Part shown: piece after piece, positions 53,217 through 61,754 of the stretch
Position numbering within the stretch: position 1 is the stretch's first letter
Layout of the letters: every line of letters starts with the position of its first letter
Source of the DNA: Caballeronia temeraria
GTDB taxonomy: Bacteria; Pseudomonadota; Gammaproteobacteria; Burkholderiales; Burkholderiaceae
Direction of reading: 5' to 3'
Assembly (NCBI RefSeq): GCF_001544795.2
Contig: NZ_FCOI02000019.1
Span: 62,001-126,000, forward strand
Length of the DNA stretch: 64,000 nucleotides
Position numbers and translations under genes: made by a program
Notes under the pieces: generated by a model
What the model was told of the DNA's origin: nothing
Databases searched by the model: none
The model's input: only the letters and a program-made list of their open reading frames with translations

Positions 53217-54146
53217 ATGACCGCCAAGAAAATTCGCCACTATCTTCAGTTCAAGGATTTTTCCCTCGACGACTATGAGTACGTGCTCGAACGCGCGCGC
53301 ATTCTGAAGCGCAAATTCAAGAACTACGAGACCTATCATCCGCTGCACGACCGCACGCTCGCGATGATCTTCGAGAAGAGCTCGACGCGCACGCGTCTCT
53401 CGTTCGAAGCGGGCATCTTTCAGCTCGGCGGCCACGCGGTGTTCATGAACACGCGCGACACGCAGCTCGGCCGCGGCGAGCCGATCGAGGATTCGGCGCA
53501 GGTCATCTCGCGCATGGTCGACATCATCATGATCCGCACGTTCGGCCAGGACATCATCCGGCGCTTTGCCGAAAGCTCGCGCGTGCCGGTCATCAACGGG
53601 CTGACCAACGAATATCACCCTTGCCAGGTGCTCGCGGACATCTTCACGTTTTACGAGCATCGCGGTCCGATCTCGGGCAAGACCGTTGCGTGGGTCGGCG
53701 ACGCGAACAACATGCTCTACACGTGGATCGAAGCGGCGCAGATTCTCGGCTTCAAGTTGCGCCTGTCGACGCCGCTCGGCTACAAGCTCGATCCGGCGCT
53801 GGTCGCCGAGGAAAGCAAGCCGTTCTTCGAGGAGTTCGACGATCCGAACGAGGCCTGCGCGGGCGCCGATCTCGTCACGACGGACGTCTGGACCAGCATG
53901 GGCTACGAGGCCGAGAACGAAGCGCGCATGAAGGCGTTCGCCGACTATTGCGTCGATGCCGACATGATGGCGCGCGCCCATCCCGATGCGCTTTTCATGC
54001 ACTGCCTGCCCGCGCATCGCGGCGAGGAAGTGAGCGCGGAAGTCATCGACGGGCCGCAGAGCGTCGTCTGGGACGAAGCGGAGAACCGTCTGCACGTTCA
54101 GAAGGCGCTGATGGAGTATCTCCTGCTCGGTAAGCTCAATCACTGA
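53217..54146 (+). CDS. argF: Ornithine carbamoyltransferase
   Basis: Makes citrulline from ornithine and carbamoyl phosphate. The 309-residue protein has EKSSTRTRLSFE (carbamoyl phosphate site), NEYHPCQVLAD, WVGDANNMLYTW, and FMHCLPAHRGEEV (ornithine/Cys-His site). The ATG at 53217 matches the family start (MTAKKIRHYLQFKDF); an upstream in-frame extension was rejected. argG follows, so two arginine genes lie in series. Confidence 0.96.
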   Translation: MTAKKIRHYLQFKDFSLDDYEYVLERARILKRKFKNYETYHPLHDRTLAMIFEKSSTRTRLSFEAGIFQLGGHAVFMNTRDTQLGRGEPIEDSAQVISRMVDIIMIRTFGQDIIRRFAESSRVPVINGLTNEYHPCQVLADIFTFYEHRGPISGKTVAWVGDANNMLYTWIEAAQILGFKLRLSTPLGYKLDPALVAEESKPFFEEFDDPNEACAGADLVTTDVWTSMGYEAENEARMKAFADYCVDADMMARAHPDALFMHCLPAHRGEEVSAEVIDGPQSVVWDEAENRLHVQKALMEYLLLGKLNH

Positions 54147-54309
54147 GCGAATCCGCGCTGTCGACCCGCCGCGTATCCCGAATTTACGGATACGCGGCCG
54201 TTTAATGTCAGAATAGTGGTTTTTCCGCGCACTTCATGCCCGTCGCGCGCCCGGCGGACGCGAAGCGGCGCACAACCGCCGCACCGGCTTTTCCGCACAC
54301 GAGTTCACC

Positions 54310-55539
54310 ATGAGCGATATCAAGAAAGTCGTGCTCGCCTATTCGGGCGGTCTCGACACCTCCGTCATCCTGAAATGGTTGCAGGACAACTACGACGCCG
54401 AAGTCGTGACCTTCACCGCCGACATCGGTCAGGGCGAGGAACTGGAGCCCGCGCGCAAGAAGGCGCTTCAGCTCGGCATCAAGCAGGACAACATCTTCAT
54501 CGAAGATCTGCGTGAAGAGTTCGTCCGCGATTTCGTGTTCCCGATGTTCCGCGCGAACACCATCTACGAAGGCGAGTATCTGCTCGGCACGTCGATCGCG
54601 CGTCCGCTGATCGCGAAGCGCCAGATCGAGATCGCGCGCGCGACCGGCGCGCAGGCCGTCTCGCACGGTGCGACCGGCAAGGGCAACGATCAGGTCCGCT
54701 TCGAACTCGGCTATTACTCGCTCGAACCCGGCATCAAGGTGATCGCGCCGTGGCGCGAATGGGATCTGCTCTCGCGCGAAAAGCTGCTCGCGTACGCGGA
54801 AAAGGCCGGCATTCCGATCGAAATGAAGCACAAGCAAGGCGGCGCGCCCTACTCGATGGACGCGAACCTGCTGCACATCTCGTTCGAAGGCCGCCATCTG
54901 GAAGACCCGAAGGCCGAGGCGGAAGCCGACATGTGGCGCTGGACCGTGTCGCCGGAGGAGGCGCCGGATCAGGCGGAATACGTCGATATCGAATTCGAGA
55001 AGGGCGACCCGGTCGCGCTGAACGGCAAGCGCCTGTCGCCGGCTGAGATGCTGACCGAGCTGAACCGTCTGGGCGGCAAGCACGGCATCGGCCGTCTGGA
55101 TCTGGTCGAGAACCGTTACGTCGGCATGAAATCGCGCGGCTGCTATGAAACGCCGGGCGGCACGATCATGCTGAAGGCGCACCGCGGCATCGAGTCGATC
55201 ACGCTCGATCGCGAAGTGGCGCACCTGAAGGACGATCTGATGCCGCGTTACGCGTCGCTGATCTATAACGGCTACTGGTGGAGCCCGGAGCGCCGCGCGC
55301 TGCAAGTGCTGATCGACCACACGCAGGAAAAGGTCAACGGCTGGGTGCGTGTGAAGCTCTACAAGGGCGGCGTGTCGGTCGTCGCGCGCGATTCGAAGGA
55401 AACGCTGTTCGACAAGACCATCGCAACCTTCGACGACGACGGCGGCGCCTACAACCAGGCCGACGCCGGCGGCTTCATCAAGCTGAACGCGCTGCGCATG
55501 CGCATCGCCGAAAACGCACGCCGCCAGCGCGGATCGTAA
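54310..55539 (+). CDS. argG: Argininosuccinate synthase
   Basis: Joins citrulline and aspartate with ATP. The 409-residue protein has the PP-loop VLAYSGGLDTSVIL, EYLLGTSIARPL, SHGATGKGNDQVRFE, and YTPG-like CYETPGGTIM. It starts 163 bases after argF with a separate leader, and ends at a bidirectional terminator. Confidence 0.97.
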   Translation: MSDIKKVVLAYSGGLDTSVILKWLQDNYDAEVVTFTADIGQGEELEPARKKALQLGIKQDNIFIEDLREEFVRDFVFPMFRANTIYEGEYLLGTSIARPLIAKRQIEIARATGAQAVSHGATGKGNDQVRFELGYYSLEPGIKVIAPWREWDLLSREKLLAYAEKAGIPIEMKHKQGGAPYSMDANLLHISFEGRHLEDPKAEAEADMWRWTVSPEEAPDQAEYVDIEFEKGDPVALNGKRLSPAEMLTELNRLGGKHGIGRLDLVENRYVGMKSRGCYETPGGTIMLKAHRGIESITLDREVAHLKDDLMPRYASLIYNGYWWSPERRALQVLIDHTQEKVNGWVRVKLYKGGVSVVARDSKETLFDKTIATFDDDGGAYNQADAGGFIKLNALRMRIAENARRQRGS

Positions 55540-55559
55540 TTCGCGCGTCGCTGGACGTT

Positions 55560-55596
55560 AAAAAACCCGCCGGACTCTCGTTCGGCGGGTTTTTTT
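55560..55596. terminator. Bidirectional terminator between argG and murB
   Basis: Stem AAAAACCCGCCG / CGGCGGGTTTTT with a 10-base loop; T-run on either strand. Confidence 0.9.
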
Positions 55597-55609
55597 CTGG
55601 GCGGAAGAT

Positions 55610-56626
55610 TCAAAGCGTGACCGGTTCCATCTCCAGCTCGACGTCGAAGCGCGCGAGCACGTCGCGCCTGATGGCCTCGGCGAGTTCGAGCACTTGCGCG
55701 CCCGTCGCGCCGCCGTGGTTGACGAGCACGAGCGCCTGACGATCGTGCACCGCCGCGCCGCCGATGCCGCGCCCTTTCCATCCGCACTGATCGATCAGCC
55801 AGCCCGCCGCGAGCTTCACTTGTCCGTCCGCCTGCGGATACGACACGACGCCGGGCTCGCGGGCTTTGAGCGCCTCGAACGCCTGCGCACTCACGACAGG
55901 ATTCTTGAAGAAGCTGCCCGCGTTGCCGAGCACTTTCCAGTCGGGCAGCTTGGCGCGGCGCACCGCGACAACCGCATCGAAAATGGCCTGCGCGTCCGGT
56001 TTCGCGGCGCCGTCGAGCGCGCGGGCGACGTCGGCGTAATCGGCGCGCGGCGTCCACGCCTTGGGCAGCCGGAACACGACCGACGTGATCATGAAGCGTC
56101 CGCGCCCTGCCCGCTTGAAGAAGCTGTCGCGATAACCGAAGGCGCAGGCGGCGCGATCGAACGCGACTTGCGCGCCGGTGGTCAACTCGACCGCGTTGAG
56201 CCGCTCGAAGCGCTCGCCCATTTCCAGCGCGTATGCGCCGATGTTCTGAATCGGCGCCGCACCAACCGTGCCCGGAATCAGCGCGAGGTTTTCCAGCCCC
56301 GGCATGCCCTGCGCAAGCGTCCATGCGACGAAATCGTGCCAGTTCTCGCCCGCGCCGGCTTCGACGAGCCAGGCGTCGCCATCTTCGCCAATCACGCGTT
56401 TGCCGCGAATGCCGACGATCAGCGCAACGCCGTCGAAATCGCGCGTCAGCACGATGTTGCTGCCGCCGCCGAGCACGAGCTGCGGCATGTTCGCGATGCG
56501 CGCATCGGTGGCGGTCGCGACGGCTGCGTCGACGGAATCGATGTGCATCGCGTAACGCGCGCGGGCGTCGAAACCGAACGTGTTGTGGGCGAGCAGCGAG
56601 AAATCGGAGAGAAGCTGGAGCGACAT
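55610..56626 (-). CDS. murB: UDP-N-acetylenolpyruvoylglucosamine reductase
   Basis: Reduces enolpyruvyl-UDP-GlcNAc to UDP-MurNAc. The 338-residue type I enzyme has the FAD motif VLGGGSNIVLT, LIPGTVGAAPIQNIGAYA, YRDSFFK and the catalytic Ser segment GNAGSFFKNP. The ATG at 56626 gives the family start (MSLQLLSDFSLLAHNTF); upstream extension was rejected. It diverges from yajQ over 100 bases. Confidence 0.95.
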   Translation of the reverse strand: MSLQLLSDFSLLAHNTFGFDARARYAMHIDSVDAAVATATDARIANMPQLVLGGGSNIVLTRDFDGVALIVGIRGKRVIGEDGDAWLVEAGAGENWHDFVAWTLAQGMPGLENLALIPGTVGAAPIQNIGAYALEMGERFERLNAVELTTGAQVAFDRAACAFGYRDSFFKRAGRGRFMITSVVFRLPKAWTPRADYADVARALDGAAKPDAQAIFDAVVAVRRAKLPDWKVLGNAGSFFKNPVVSAQAFEALKAREPGVVSYPQADGQVKLAAGWLIDQCGWKGRGIGGAAVHDRQALVLVNHGGATGAQVLELAEAIRRDVLARFDVELEMEPVTL

Positions 56627-56663
56627 GAGCGAGACGCGTCGGTAGAATGACGACAGGTCCGTG

Positions 56664-56669
56664 ATTATA
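56664..56669 (-). promoter_or_regulatory. -10 hexamer upstream of murB
   Basis: A TATAAT on the minus strand, 38 bases from the murB start, in the 100-base gap shared with divergent yajQ. No clear -35 is seen. Confidence 0.4.
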
Positions 56670-56726
56670 GCGATTGCGCGAGCCGCCCTTCCCCGGCGCG
56701 CTCGCCTCAATGAAGGAGAAAGACAG

Positions 56727-57212
56727 ATGCCATCGTTTGACGTCGTCAGCGAAGCAAACATGATCGAAGTGAAGAACGCGATCGAACAATCGAACAAGGA
56801 AATCTCGACGCGTTTCGACTTCAAGGGTTCGGATTCCCGCGTCGAGCAGAAAGAGCGCGAACTCACGCTCTACGCCGACGACGACTTCAAGCTCGGCCAG
56901 GTGAAGGACGTGCTCCTGAACAAGCTGGCCAAGCGCGGCGTCGACGTGCGTTTTCTCGACTACGGCAAGCAGGAGAAAATCGGCGGCGACAAGCTGAAGC
57001 AGGTCGTGACGGTGAAGAAAGGCGTGTCGGGCGATCTGGCGAAGAAGATCGTCAAGACCGTGAAGGACAGCAAGATCAAGGTGCAGGCGAGCATTCAGGG
57101 CGACGCCGTGCGCGTGCAAGGCACGAAGCGCGACGATCTGCAAAGCGCCATCGCGCTGCTGAAGAAGGAAGTCACGGACACGCCGCTCGACTTCAACAAC
57201 TTCCGCGACTGA
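56727..57212 (+). CDS. yajQ: YajQ family nucleotide-binding protein
   Basis: A 161-residue double RRM-like protein (MPSFDVVSEANMIEVKNAIEQ, TRFDFKGSDSRVE in pieces, GVSGDLAKKIVKT). Xanthomonas YajQ homologues bind c-di-GMP, so a regulatory role is possible. AAGGAGAAAGACAG fixes the ATG at 56727. It ends at a bidirectional terminator. Confidence 0.95.
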   Translation: MPSFDVVSEANMIEVKNAIEQSNKEISTRFDFKGSDSRVEQKERELTLYADDDFKLGQVKDVLLNKLAKRGVDVRFLDYGKQEKIGGDKLKQVVTVKKGVSGDLAKKIVKTVKDSKIKVQASIQGDAVRVQGTKRDDLQSAIALLKKEVTDTPLDFNNFRD

Positions 57213-57233
57213 TTCGTTACCGCTTCAGAATCG

Positions 57234-57272
57234 AAAAAGCCGTTCCGGTTTGCGCCGGAACGGCTTTTTTTC
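57234..57272. terminator. Bidirectional terminator between yajQ and plsY
   Basis: Fifteen-base-pair stem AAAAAGCCGTTCCGG with its complement and a 6-base loop, followed by T-runs on both strands. It overlaps the plsY stop. Confidence 0.92.
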
Positions 57273-57900
57273 ATTGCTCGGCGACTTTCTTCTTTTCGCC
57301 GATGCGGCTTTCCTTACCCGCCAGCAGCTTCGAAATATTCGCGCGATGCCGCCAGATGAGCAGCAGGCTCATCGCCAGCACGGCGAGCGAGATGAGGCTC
57401 GGCCCGAACAGAAACACCTGAAAGAACGGCGCGAACACGGCCGCGACGAGGGCCGCCAGCGACGAATAGCGGAAGAAGAACGCGATGATGAGCCAGGTGA
57501 GCAGCGTCGCCAATCCGAGCACCGGATGGATGGCGAGCAGCACGCCCGCCGCCGTCGCGACGCCCTTGCCGCCCTGGAACCTGAAGAAAACCGGGTACAG
57601 ATGCCCGAGGAACACGGCGATGGCCGCGAGCGCCGTCGCCGTATTGATGCCCGCCTGATCCCAGCCGAAGCGCGCGCCGAAATGCGCGACGATCCACACC
57701 GGCAGCCAGCCTTTGAACGCGTCCCCGATCAGCGTGAGGATCGCGGCTTTCTTGTTGCCGGTGCGCAGCACGTTGGTTGCGCCGGGATTGCCCGAGCCGT
57801 ACGAGCGCGGATCGGCGAGGCCCATCGCGTGACTCACGACGACGGCAAATGAAATCGAGCCGATCAGGTAGGACGCGACGGCGACGATCAGAAAAATCAT
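57271..57900 (-). CDS. plsY: Acyl-phosphate glycerol-3-phosphate acyltransferase
   Basis: Transfers acyl from acyl-phosphate to glycerol-3-phosphate, the first membrane phospholipid step. The 209-residue integral protein has SYLIGSISFAVV, the loop RSYGSGNPGATNVLR, GDAFKGWLPV, and FFRFQGGKGVATAAG, all PlsY motifs, with about 5-7 spans. The ybaK gene lies 36 bases upstream in the same direction. Confidence 0.95.
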   Translation of the reverse strand: MIFLIVAVASYLIGSISFAVVVSHAMGLADPRSYGSGNPGATNVLRTGNKKAAILTLIGDAFKGWLPVWIVAHFGARFGWDQAGINTATALAAIAVFLGHLYPVFFRFQGGKGVATAAGVLLAIHPVLGLATLLTWLIIAFFFRYSSLAALVAAVFAPFFQVFLFGPSLISLAVLAMSLLLIWRHRANISKLLAGKESRIGEKKKVAEQ

Positions 57901-57936
57901 GGTGTCTTTTCGGTTATGGCGAGAGCGGAACGCATT

Positions 57937-58428
57937 CTAATCGACGCTCGCGCACTGCACGGGTTTCGCGTTCAGCAAGGCGGTCAGGACTTTCGGATCG
58001 ATGCTCACGAGATAGCCGCGCCGTCCGCCGTTCAGATAGATGCGATCGAGTTCGAGGATGCTCGATTCGACGTACACGGGCATAGTCTTCTTCGTGCCGA
58101 ACGGCGACGTGCCGCCGACAAGAAAGCCCGAATGCCGGTTTGCCACATCGGGCTTGCACGGCTCGATGCGCTTCGCGCCCGTCTGCCGCGCGAGATTCTT
58201 GGTGGATACCGTGCGATCCCCGTGCATGAGGACGATGAGCGGCTTCGCGTGCTCGTCTTCCATCACGAGCGTCTTGACGACGATATGTTCGTCCACGCCG
58301 AGCTGCCGCGCGGATTCCTCCGTGCCGCCGTGCTCGACGTAATCGTAGGGATGCTCGCCGAACTCGACCTTGTGACGGCGCAGAAACTGCGTCGCGGGCG
58401 TTTCGGACACGTGTTTGGCTTTCGACAT
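57937..58428 (-). CDS. ybaK: Cys-tRNA(Pro) deacylase-like YbaK/EbsC protein
   Basis: A 163-residue protein removing mischarged amino acids from tRNA. KHVSETPATQFLRRHKV, HIVVKTLVMEDE, the catalytic-Lys region TMPVYVESSIL, and NGGRRGYLVSI mark the YbaK family. The ATG at 58428 (MSKAKHV) is chosen; an ATG three codons earlier is possible. Probably operonic with plsY. Confidence 0.92.
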   Translation of the reverse strand: MSKAKHVSETPATQFLRRHKVEFGEHPYDYVEHGGTEESARQLGVDEHIVVKTLVMEDEHAKPLIVLMHGDRTVSTKNLARQTGAKRIEPCKPDVANRHSGFLVGGTSPFGTKKTMPVYVESSILELDRIYLNGGRRGYLVSIDPKVLTALLNAKPVQCASVD

Positions 58429-58525
58429 GCCACGCATTGTAGCGGCGCGCCGGGGCGCTCACCATCGGCCATTCGGCCGAATATGCCGCGCAACACGGCC
58501 GTGGCACGATCGTTCGCGAATGACG

Positions 58526-59455
58526 TTATCCGCGTGGATGATGTTCCCGATGCAGCTTCTGCAGACGCTCGCGTGCGACGTGCGTATAGATCTGCGTCGT
58601 CGAGATGTCCGAGTGGCCGAGCAGCAGTTGCACGACGCGCAAATCCGCGCCGTGATTGAGCAGATGCGTCGCGAACGCATGACGCAGCGTGTGCGGCGAG
58701 AGCGGCGCGTGCACGCCGCCGTTCAGCGCATGGCGCTTGATGATGTTCCAGAACTGCTGGCGCGTCATGCCTTCGCCGCGCGCGGTGACGAAGAGCGCGT
58801 CGGCGGAACGCGCGCCGAGCAGCACCTGGCGCGCTTCGCGCAGATAGCGTTCGAGCCAGTCGTGCGCGGTCTCGCCGAATGGAATCAGGCGCTCTTTCGA
58901 GCCCTTGCCCATCACGCGCACGACGCCTTCGTTCAGGCCGAGCTCGACCGTCTTCAGCGTGACGAGCTCGGTCACGCGCAGGCCGCTCGCGTACATCAGT
59001 TCGAGCATCGTGCGATCGCGCAGTCCGAGCGGCGTGTCGATGTCGGGTGCGCCGAGCAGCGCTTCGACTTGCGCCTCGTTGAGCGTCGAAGGAAAGCGCG
59101 GCGGCTGCTTGGCGGAGCGCAGCTTGAGCGTCGGGTCGGAGGACACGCGATGCTCGCGCAGCGCCCACGCGTAATAGCGGCGAAAGACCGACAGGCGCCG
59201 GTTCGCGGACGTCGCCTTGTCGCCACGGCGCGCGGCCATGTAGCCGTTCATGTCGGCTTCGGCGGCGGTATCGATCGACGCGCCGCGCGTCTTGCCGAGC
59301 CATTCCGCGAAGAGTTTGAGGTCGCGCCGGTACGCTTCGAGCGAGTTCTTGGCGAGGCCGTGTTCGAGCCAGAGCGCATCGCAAAAGAGGTCGATCGCGT
59401 CCTGACTCGCGTTCAGTTCCGGCGTTTGAATTACTTCAGTCGTTGCACTCGTCAT
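58526..59455 (-). CDS. xerD: Site-specific tyrosine recombinase XerD
   Basis: Resolves chromosome dimers at dif with XerC. The 309-residue enzyme has an N-terminal SAM-like domain (FCDALWLEHGLAKNSLEAYRRDLKLF pieces) and a catalytic domain with the Arg in SGLRVTEL, Lys in VMGKGSKER, HTLRHAFATHLL, GHSDISTTQIYTHV (His and Tyr). The ATG at 59455 overlaps the ogt stop by 4 bases. A longer frame upstream lies in ogt and was rejected. Confidence 0.95.
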   Translation of the reverse strand: MTSATTEVIQTPELNASQDAIDLFCDALWLEHGLAKNSLEAYRRDLKLFAEWLGKTRGASIDTAAEADMNGYMAARRGDKATSANRRLSVFRRYYAWALREHRVSSDPTLKLRSAKQPPRFPSTLNEAQVEALLGAPDIDTPLGLRDRTMLELMYASGLRVTELVTLKTVELGLNEGVVRVMGKGSKERLIPFGETAHDWLERYLREARQVLLGARSADALFVTARGEGMTRQQFWNIIKRHALNGGVHAPLSPHTLRHAFATHLLNHGADLRVVQLLLGHSDISTTQIYTHVARERLQKLHREHHPRG

Positions 59456-59934
59456 GCGATCGATACACCTTCGTGCGCCAGCAGCCAGCGCTTCACGTTG
59501 CGATAAAAACCTTCGCCGGGATGATGCGCGAAACCGCCGATCCCGCCCGAGGCCACTACCCGGTGGCACGGTATCACGATCGGCAGCGGATTGGAGCCGC
59601 ACGCCTGCCCGACCGCGCGCGGCACGCTGCCGATCGCGCGCGCGAGCTGGCCGTAGGTCCAGACCTGCCCCGCCGCGATGCCGGAAATGCCTTGCCACAC
59701 GCGCTGCTGGAACGCGGTCCCGCGCATGGCGAGCGGCAGGTCGAAGCGCATCGAAGGTGTGTGGAAATACGCGCGGATCTGCTCGGCGGCTTCTATCGCG
59801 AGCGCTTCGTGAGGCGCGATGCTCTCGACATCGTCGGGCAGATAGACGATCTCGCGCACGCATTGCGCATCGGCGCGAATGCCGACCTTGCCGAACGGCG
59901 CGTCGATCACGGCATCGAACGGGGTGTGCTTCAT
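59452..59934 (-). CDS. ogt: Methylated-DNA-protein cysteine S-methyltransferase
   Basis: A 160-residue suicidal repair protein that takes methyl groups from O6-methylguanine. The acceptor Cys is in IVIPCHRVVASGG, and AFQQRVWQGISGI plus TYGQLARAIG are characteristic. The ATG at 59934 overlaps the queG end by 4 bases. The order queG-ogt-xerD is coupled throughout. Confidence 0.95.
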   Translation of the reverse strand: MKHTPFDAVIDAPFGKVGIRADAQCVREIVYLPDDVESIAPHEALAIEAAEQIRAYFHTPSMRFDLPLAMRGTAFQQRVWQGISGIAAGQVWTYGQLARAIGSVPRAVGQACGSNPLPIVIPCHRVVASGGIGGFAHHPGEGFYRNVKRWLLAHEGVSIA

Positions 59935-61163
59935 GCTTGCTCCAGCGCCCAGCGAACGTGCTCGCGCACGAGTTCCGAGGGATCGTCCGCGCGCGCGTTC
60001 AATGCGTCGGCGATCGCCTCGCGCTCGCCCGCATCGAGCGACGGCGCGCGCAACGCATTGCCCATCGCCACCGCGATATTGCGCAGCCAGCGCTCGTGCC
60101 CGATGCGCCGGATCGCGCTGCCCTGCATGCGCGTGTCGAAATCCTGCGCGCTCCACGCGAACAGCTCGACGAGCGTCGCGCGATCCAGCCCGTGCCGCAC
60201 GTCGAAATCCGCGACCGGCGCGGCCTGCGCGAACTTGTTCCACGGACAGACGAGCTGGCAGTCGTCGCAGCCATACACGCGATTGCCGATCAGCGGACGC
60301 ATCGCTTCGGGAATGGCGCCGTGCAGTTCGATCGTCAGATACGAGATGCAGCGCCGCGCATCGACACGATACGGCGCGACGATCGCGCCCGTCGGACAAG
60401 CGCCGATGCAGCGCGTGCACTGCCCGCAATGCGCGCCCTCCTGTTCGGGATGCGGATCGACGGGCAACGGCACATCGACGAAAATCTCGCCGAGAAAGAA
60501 GAGCGAGCCGGCATCGCGATCGAGCAGCAACGTGTGCTTGCCGCGCCAGCCGTTGCCCGCTTTCTGCGCGAGCGCGACTTCCAGCACCGGCGCGGAATCC
60601 GTGAACGCGCGATGCCCGAACGGCCCGATTTCCTGCTCGATGCGCTCCGCCAGTTGCTGCAGCCGGTTGCGCATGACCTTGTGATAATCGCGGCCGCGCG
60701 CGTAGATGGAGACCATCGCCTGCGAGGGCTTCGCGAGCCGCGACCATTCGATCGCGCGCCAGTCGTTCTTCTGACCATCGGCTGTCGCGACACTTTCAGC
60801 GCCCTTTTTCGCGAGCGTTGCCGCGGGCAAATAGGCCATGCGCGCGGTGATGACACGTCGCGTGCCGGCCACAAGCTCGGCCGGTCTTGCGCGTTTCATA
60901 CCATGTTTGGCCATATAATCCATTTCGCCGTGATAGCCTGCTTCGAGCCAGTCATTCAGGCCTTTCTCGGCGTCCGTCAGGTCGATATCGCTGATACCGA
61001 CCGCACCGAACCCCAACTCGCGCCCCCATGCCTTGATGCGCTGCGCGAGTTCTGCCAGCGCGTTTTCATCGAGATCGAAAACGCGAGACTCTGAAACGGA
61101 TTCAGCGGCGGCGTCGCTGGACGCGGTCGTGACTTCAACGGAATGTGCCGGCAATCGGTTCAT
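59931..61163 (-). CDS. queG: Epoxyqueuosine reductase
   Basis: Completes queuosine synthesis in tRNA. The 410-residue protein has a cobalamin-like domain and two 4Fe-4S clusters: CGQCTRCIGACPTG and CDDCQLVCPWN, with DTAPV-like DSAPVLEVALAQKAG. The family usually starts near LDENALAELAQRIKAW, about residue 32 here, so this N-terminus carries an added Ser/Ala-rich lead, or the true start is further in. The ATG is 18 bases from that of tsaE, which is unusually close for divergent genes. Confidence 0.93.
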   Translation of the reverse strand: MNRLPAHSVEVTTASSDAAAESVSESRVFDLDENALAELAQRIKAWGRELGFGAVGISDIDLTDAEKGLNDWLEAGYHGEMDYMAKHGMKRARPAELVAGTRRVITARMAYLPAATLAKKGAESVATADGQKNDWRAIEWSRLAKPSQAMVSIYARGRDYHKVMRNRLQQLAERIEQEIGPFGHRAFTDSAPVLEVALAQKAGNGWRGKHTLLLDRDAGSLFFLGEIFVDVPLPVDPHPEQEGAHCGQCTRCIGACPTGAIVAPYRVDARRCISYLTIELHGAIPEAMRPLIGNRVYGCDDCQLVCPWNKFAQAAPVADFDVRHGLDRATLVELFAWSAQDFDTRMQGSAIRRIGHERWLRNIAVAMGNALRAPSLDAGEREAIADALNARADDPSELVREHVRWALEQA

Positions 61164-61181
61164 CACGACATTTTACGAGCA

Positions 61182-61754
61182 ATGCCCGAAAGCCCCGTAC
61201 GAACGACGCAAGACCTTCCTCCCGCGCTTCTCGAACGCCGCTTCGACCTGCGCGACGAAGCCGCGACGCTCGCATTCGGAGAACGCTTCGCGCACGCCAT
61301 CGACGCCATCCGGCAACACGCATCGCACAGTTCGTCTGAACGATTTCACGGTCTGCAAGTCCAGTTGATCGGGGATCTGGGCGCGGGCAAGACCACGCTC
61401 GTGCGCGCGACCTTGCGCGCGCTCGGCCATGCGGGCCGCGTGAAGAGTCCGACCTACACGCTCGTCGAGCCGTATTCGCTCGTCATCGAAAGCGGGCCGC
61501 TCGACGTTTATCACTTCGATCTCTATCGCTTCGCCGATCCGGCCGAATGGGCCGATGCCGGCTTTCGCGAATATTTCGATGCGGGCGCGGTGTGCCTCGT
61601 CGAGTGGCCGCAACAGGCGGGCGGCCTGCTCGGCGTGCCGGACCTCGAATTCACGCTGTCCCTGCCGGACGAAGGAACGTCGATCGACGAAGGCCGCGTG
61701 CTGACCGCGCGGGCGTTTAGCGAAACAGGAAAGTCATGTCTCGAAAGATGTTGA
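61182..61754 (+). CDS. tsaE: tRNA threonylcarbamoyladenosine biosynthesis ATPase TsaE
   Basis: A 190-residue ATPase of the t6A pathway, working with TsaB and TsaD. The P-loop is LIGDLGAGKTTL, followed by RVKSPTYTLVEPY and YHFDLYRFADPAEW, GAVCLVEWP. An N-terminal extension of about 30 residues is longer than in E. coli. It overlaps amiC by 19 bases and the two are coupled. Confidence 0.94.
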   Translation: MPESPVRTTQDLPPALLERRFDLRDEAATLAFGERFAHAIDAIRQHASHSSSERFHGLQVQLIGDLGAGKTTLVRATLRALGHAGRVKSPTYTLVEPYSLVIESGPLDVYHFDLYRFADPAEWADAGFREYFDAGAVCLVEWPQQAGGLLGVPDLEFTLSLPDEGTSIDEGRVLTARAFSETGKSCLERC

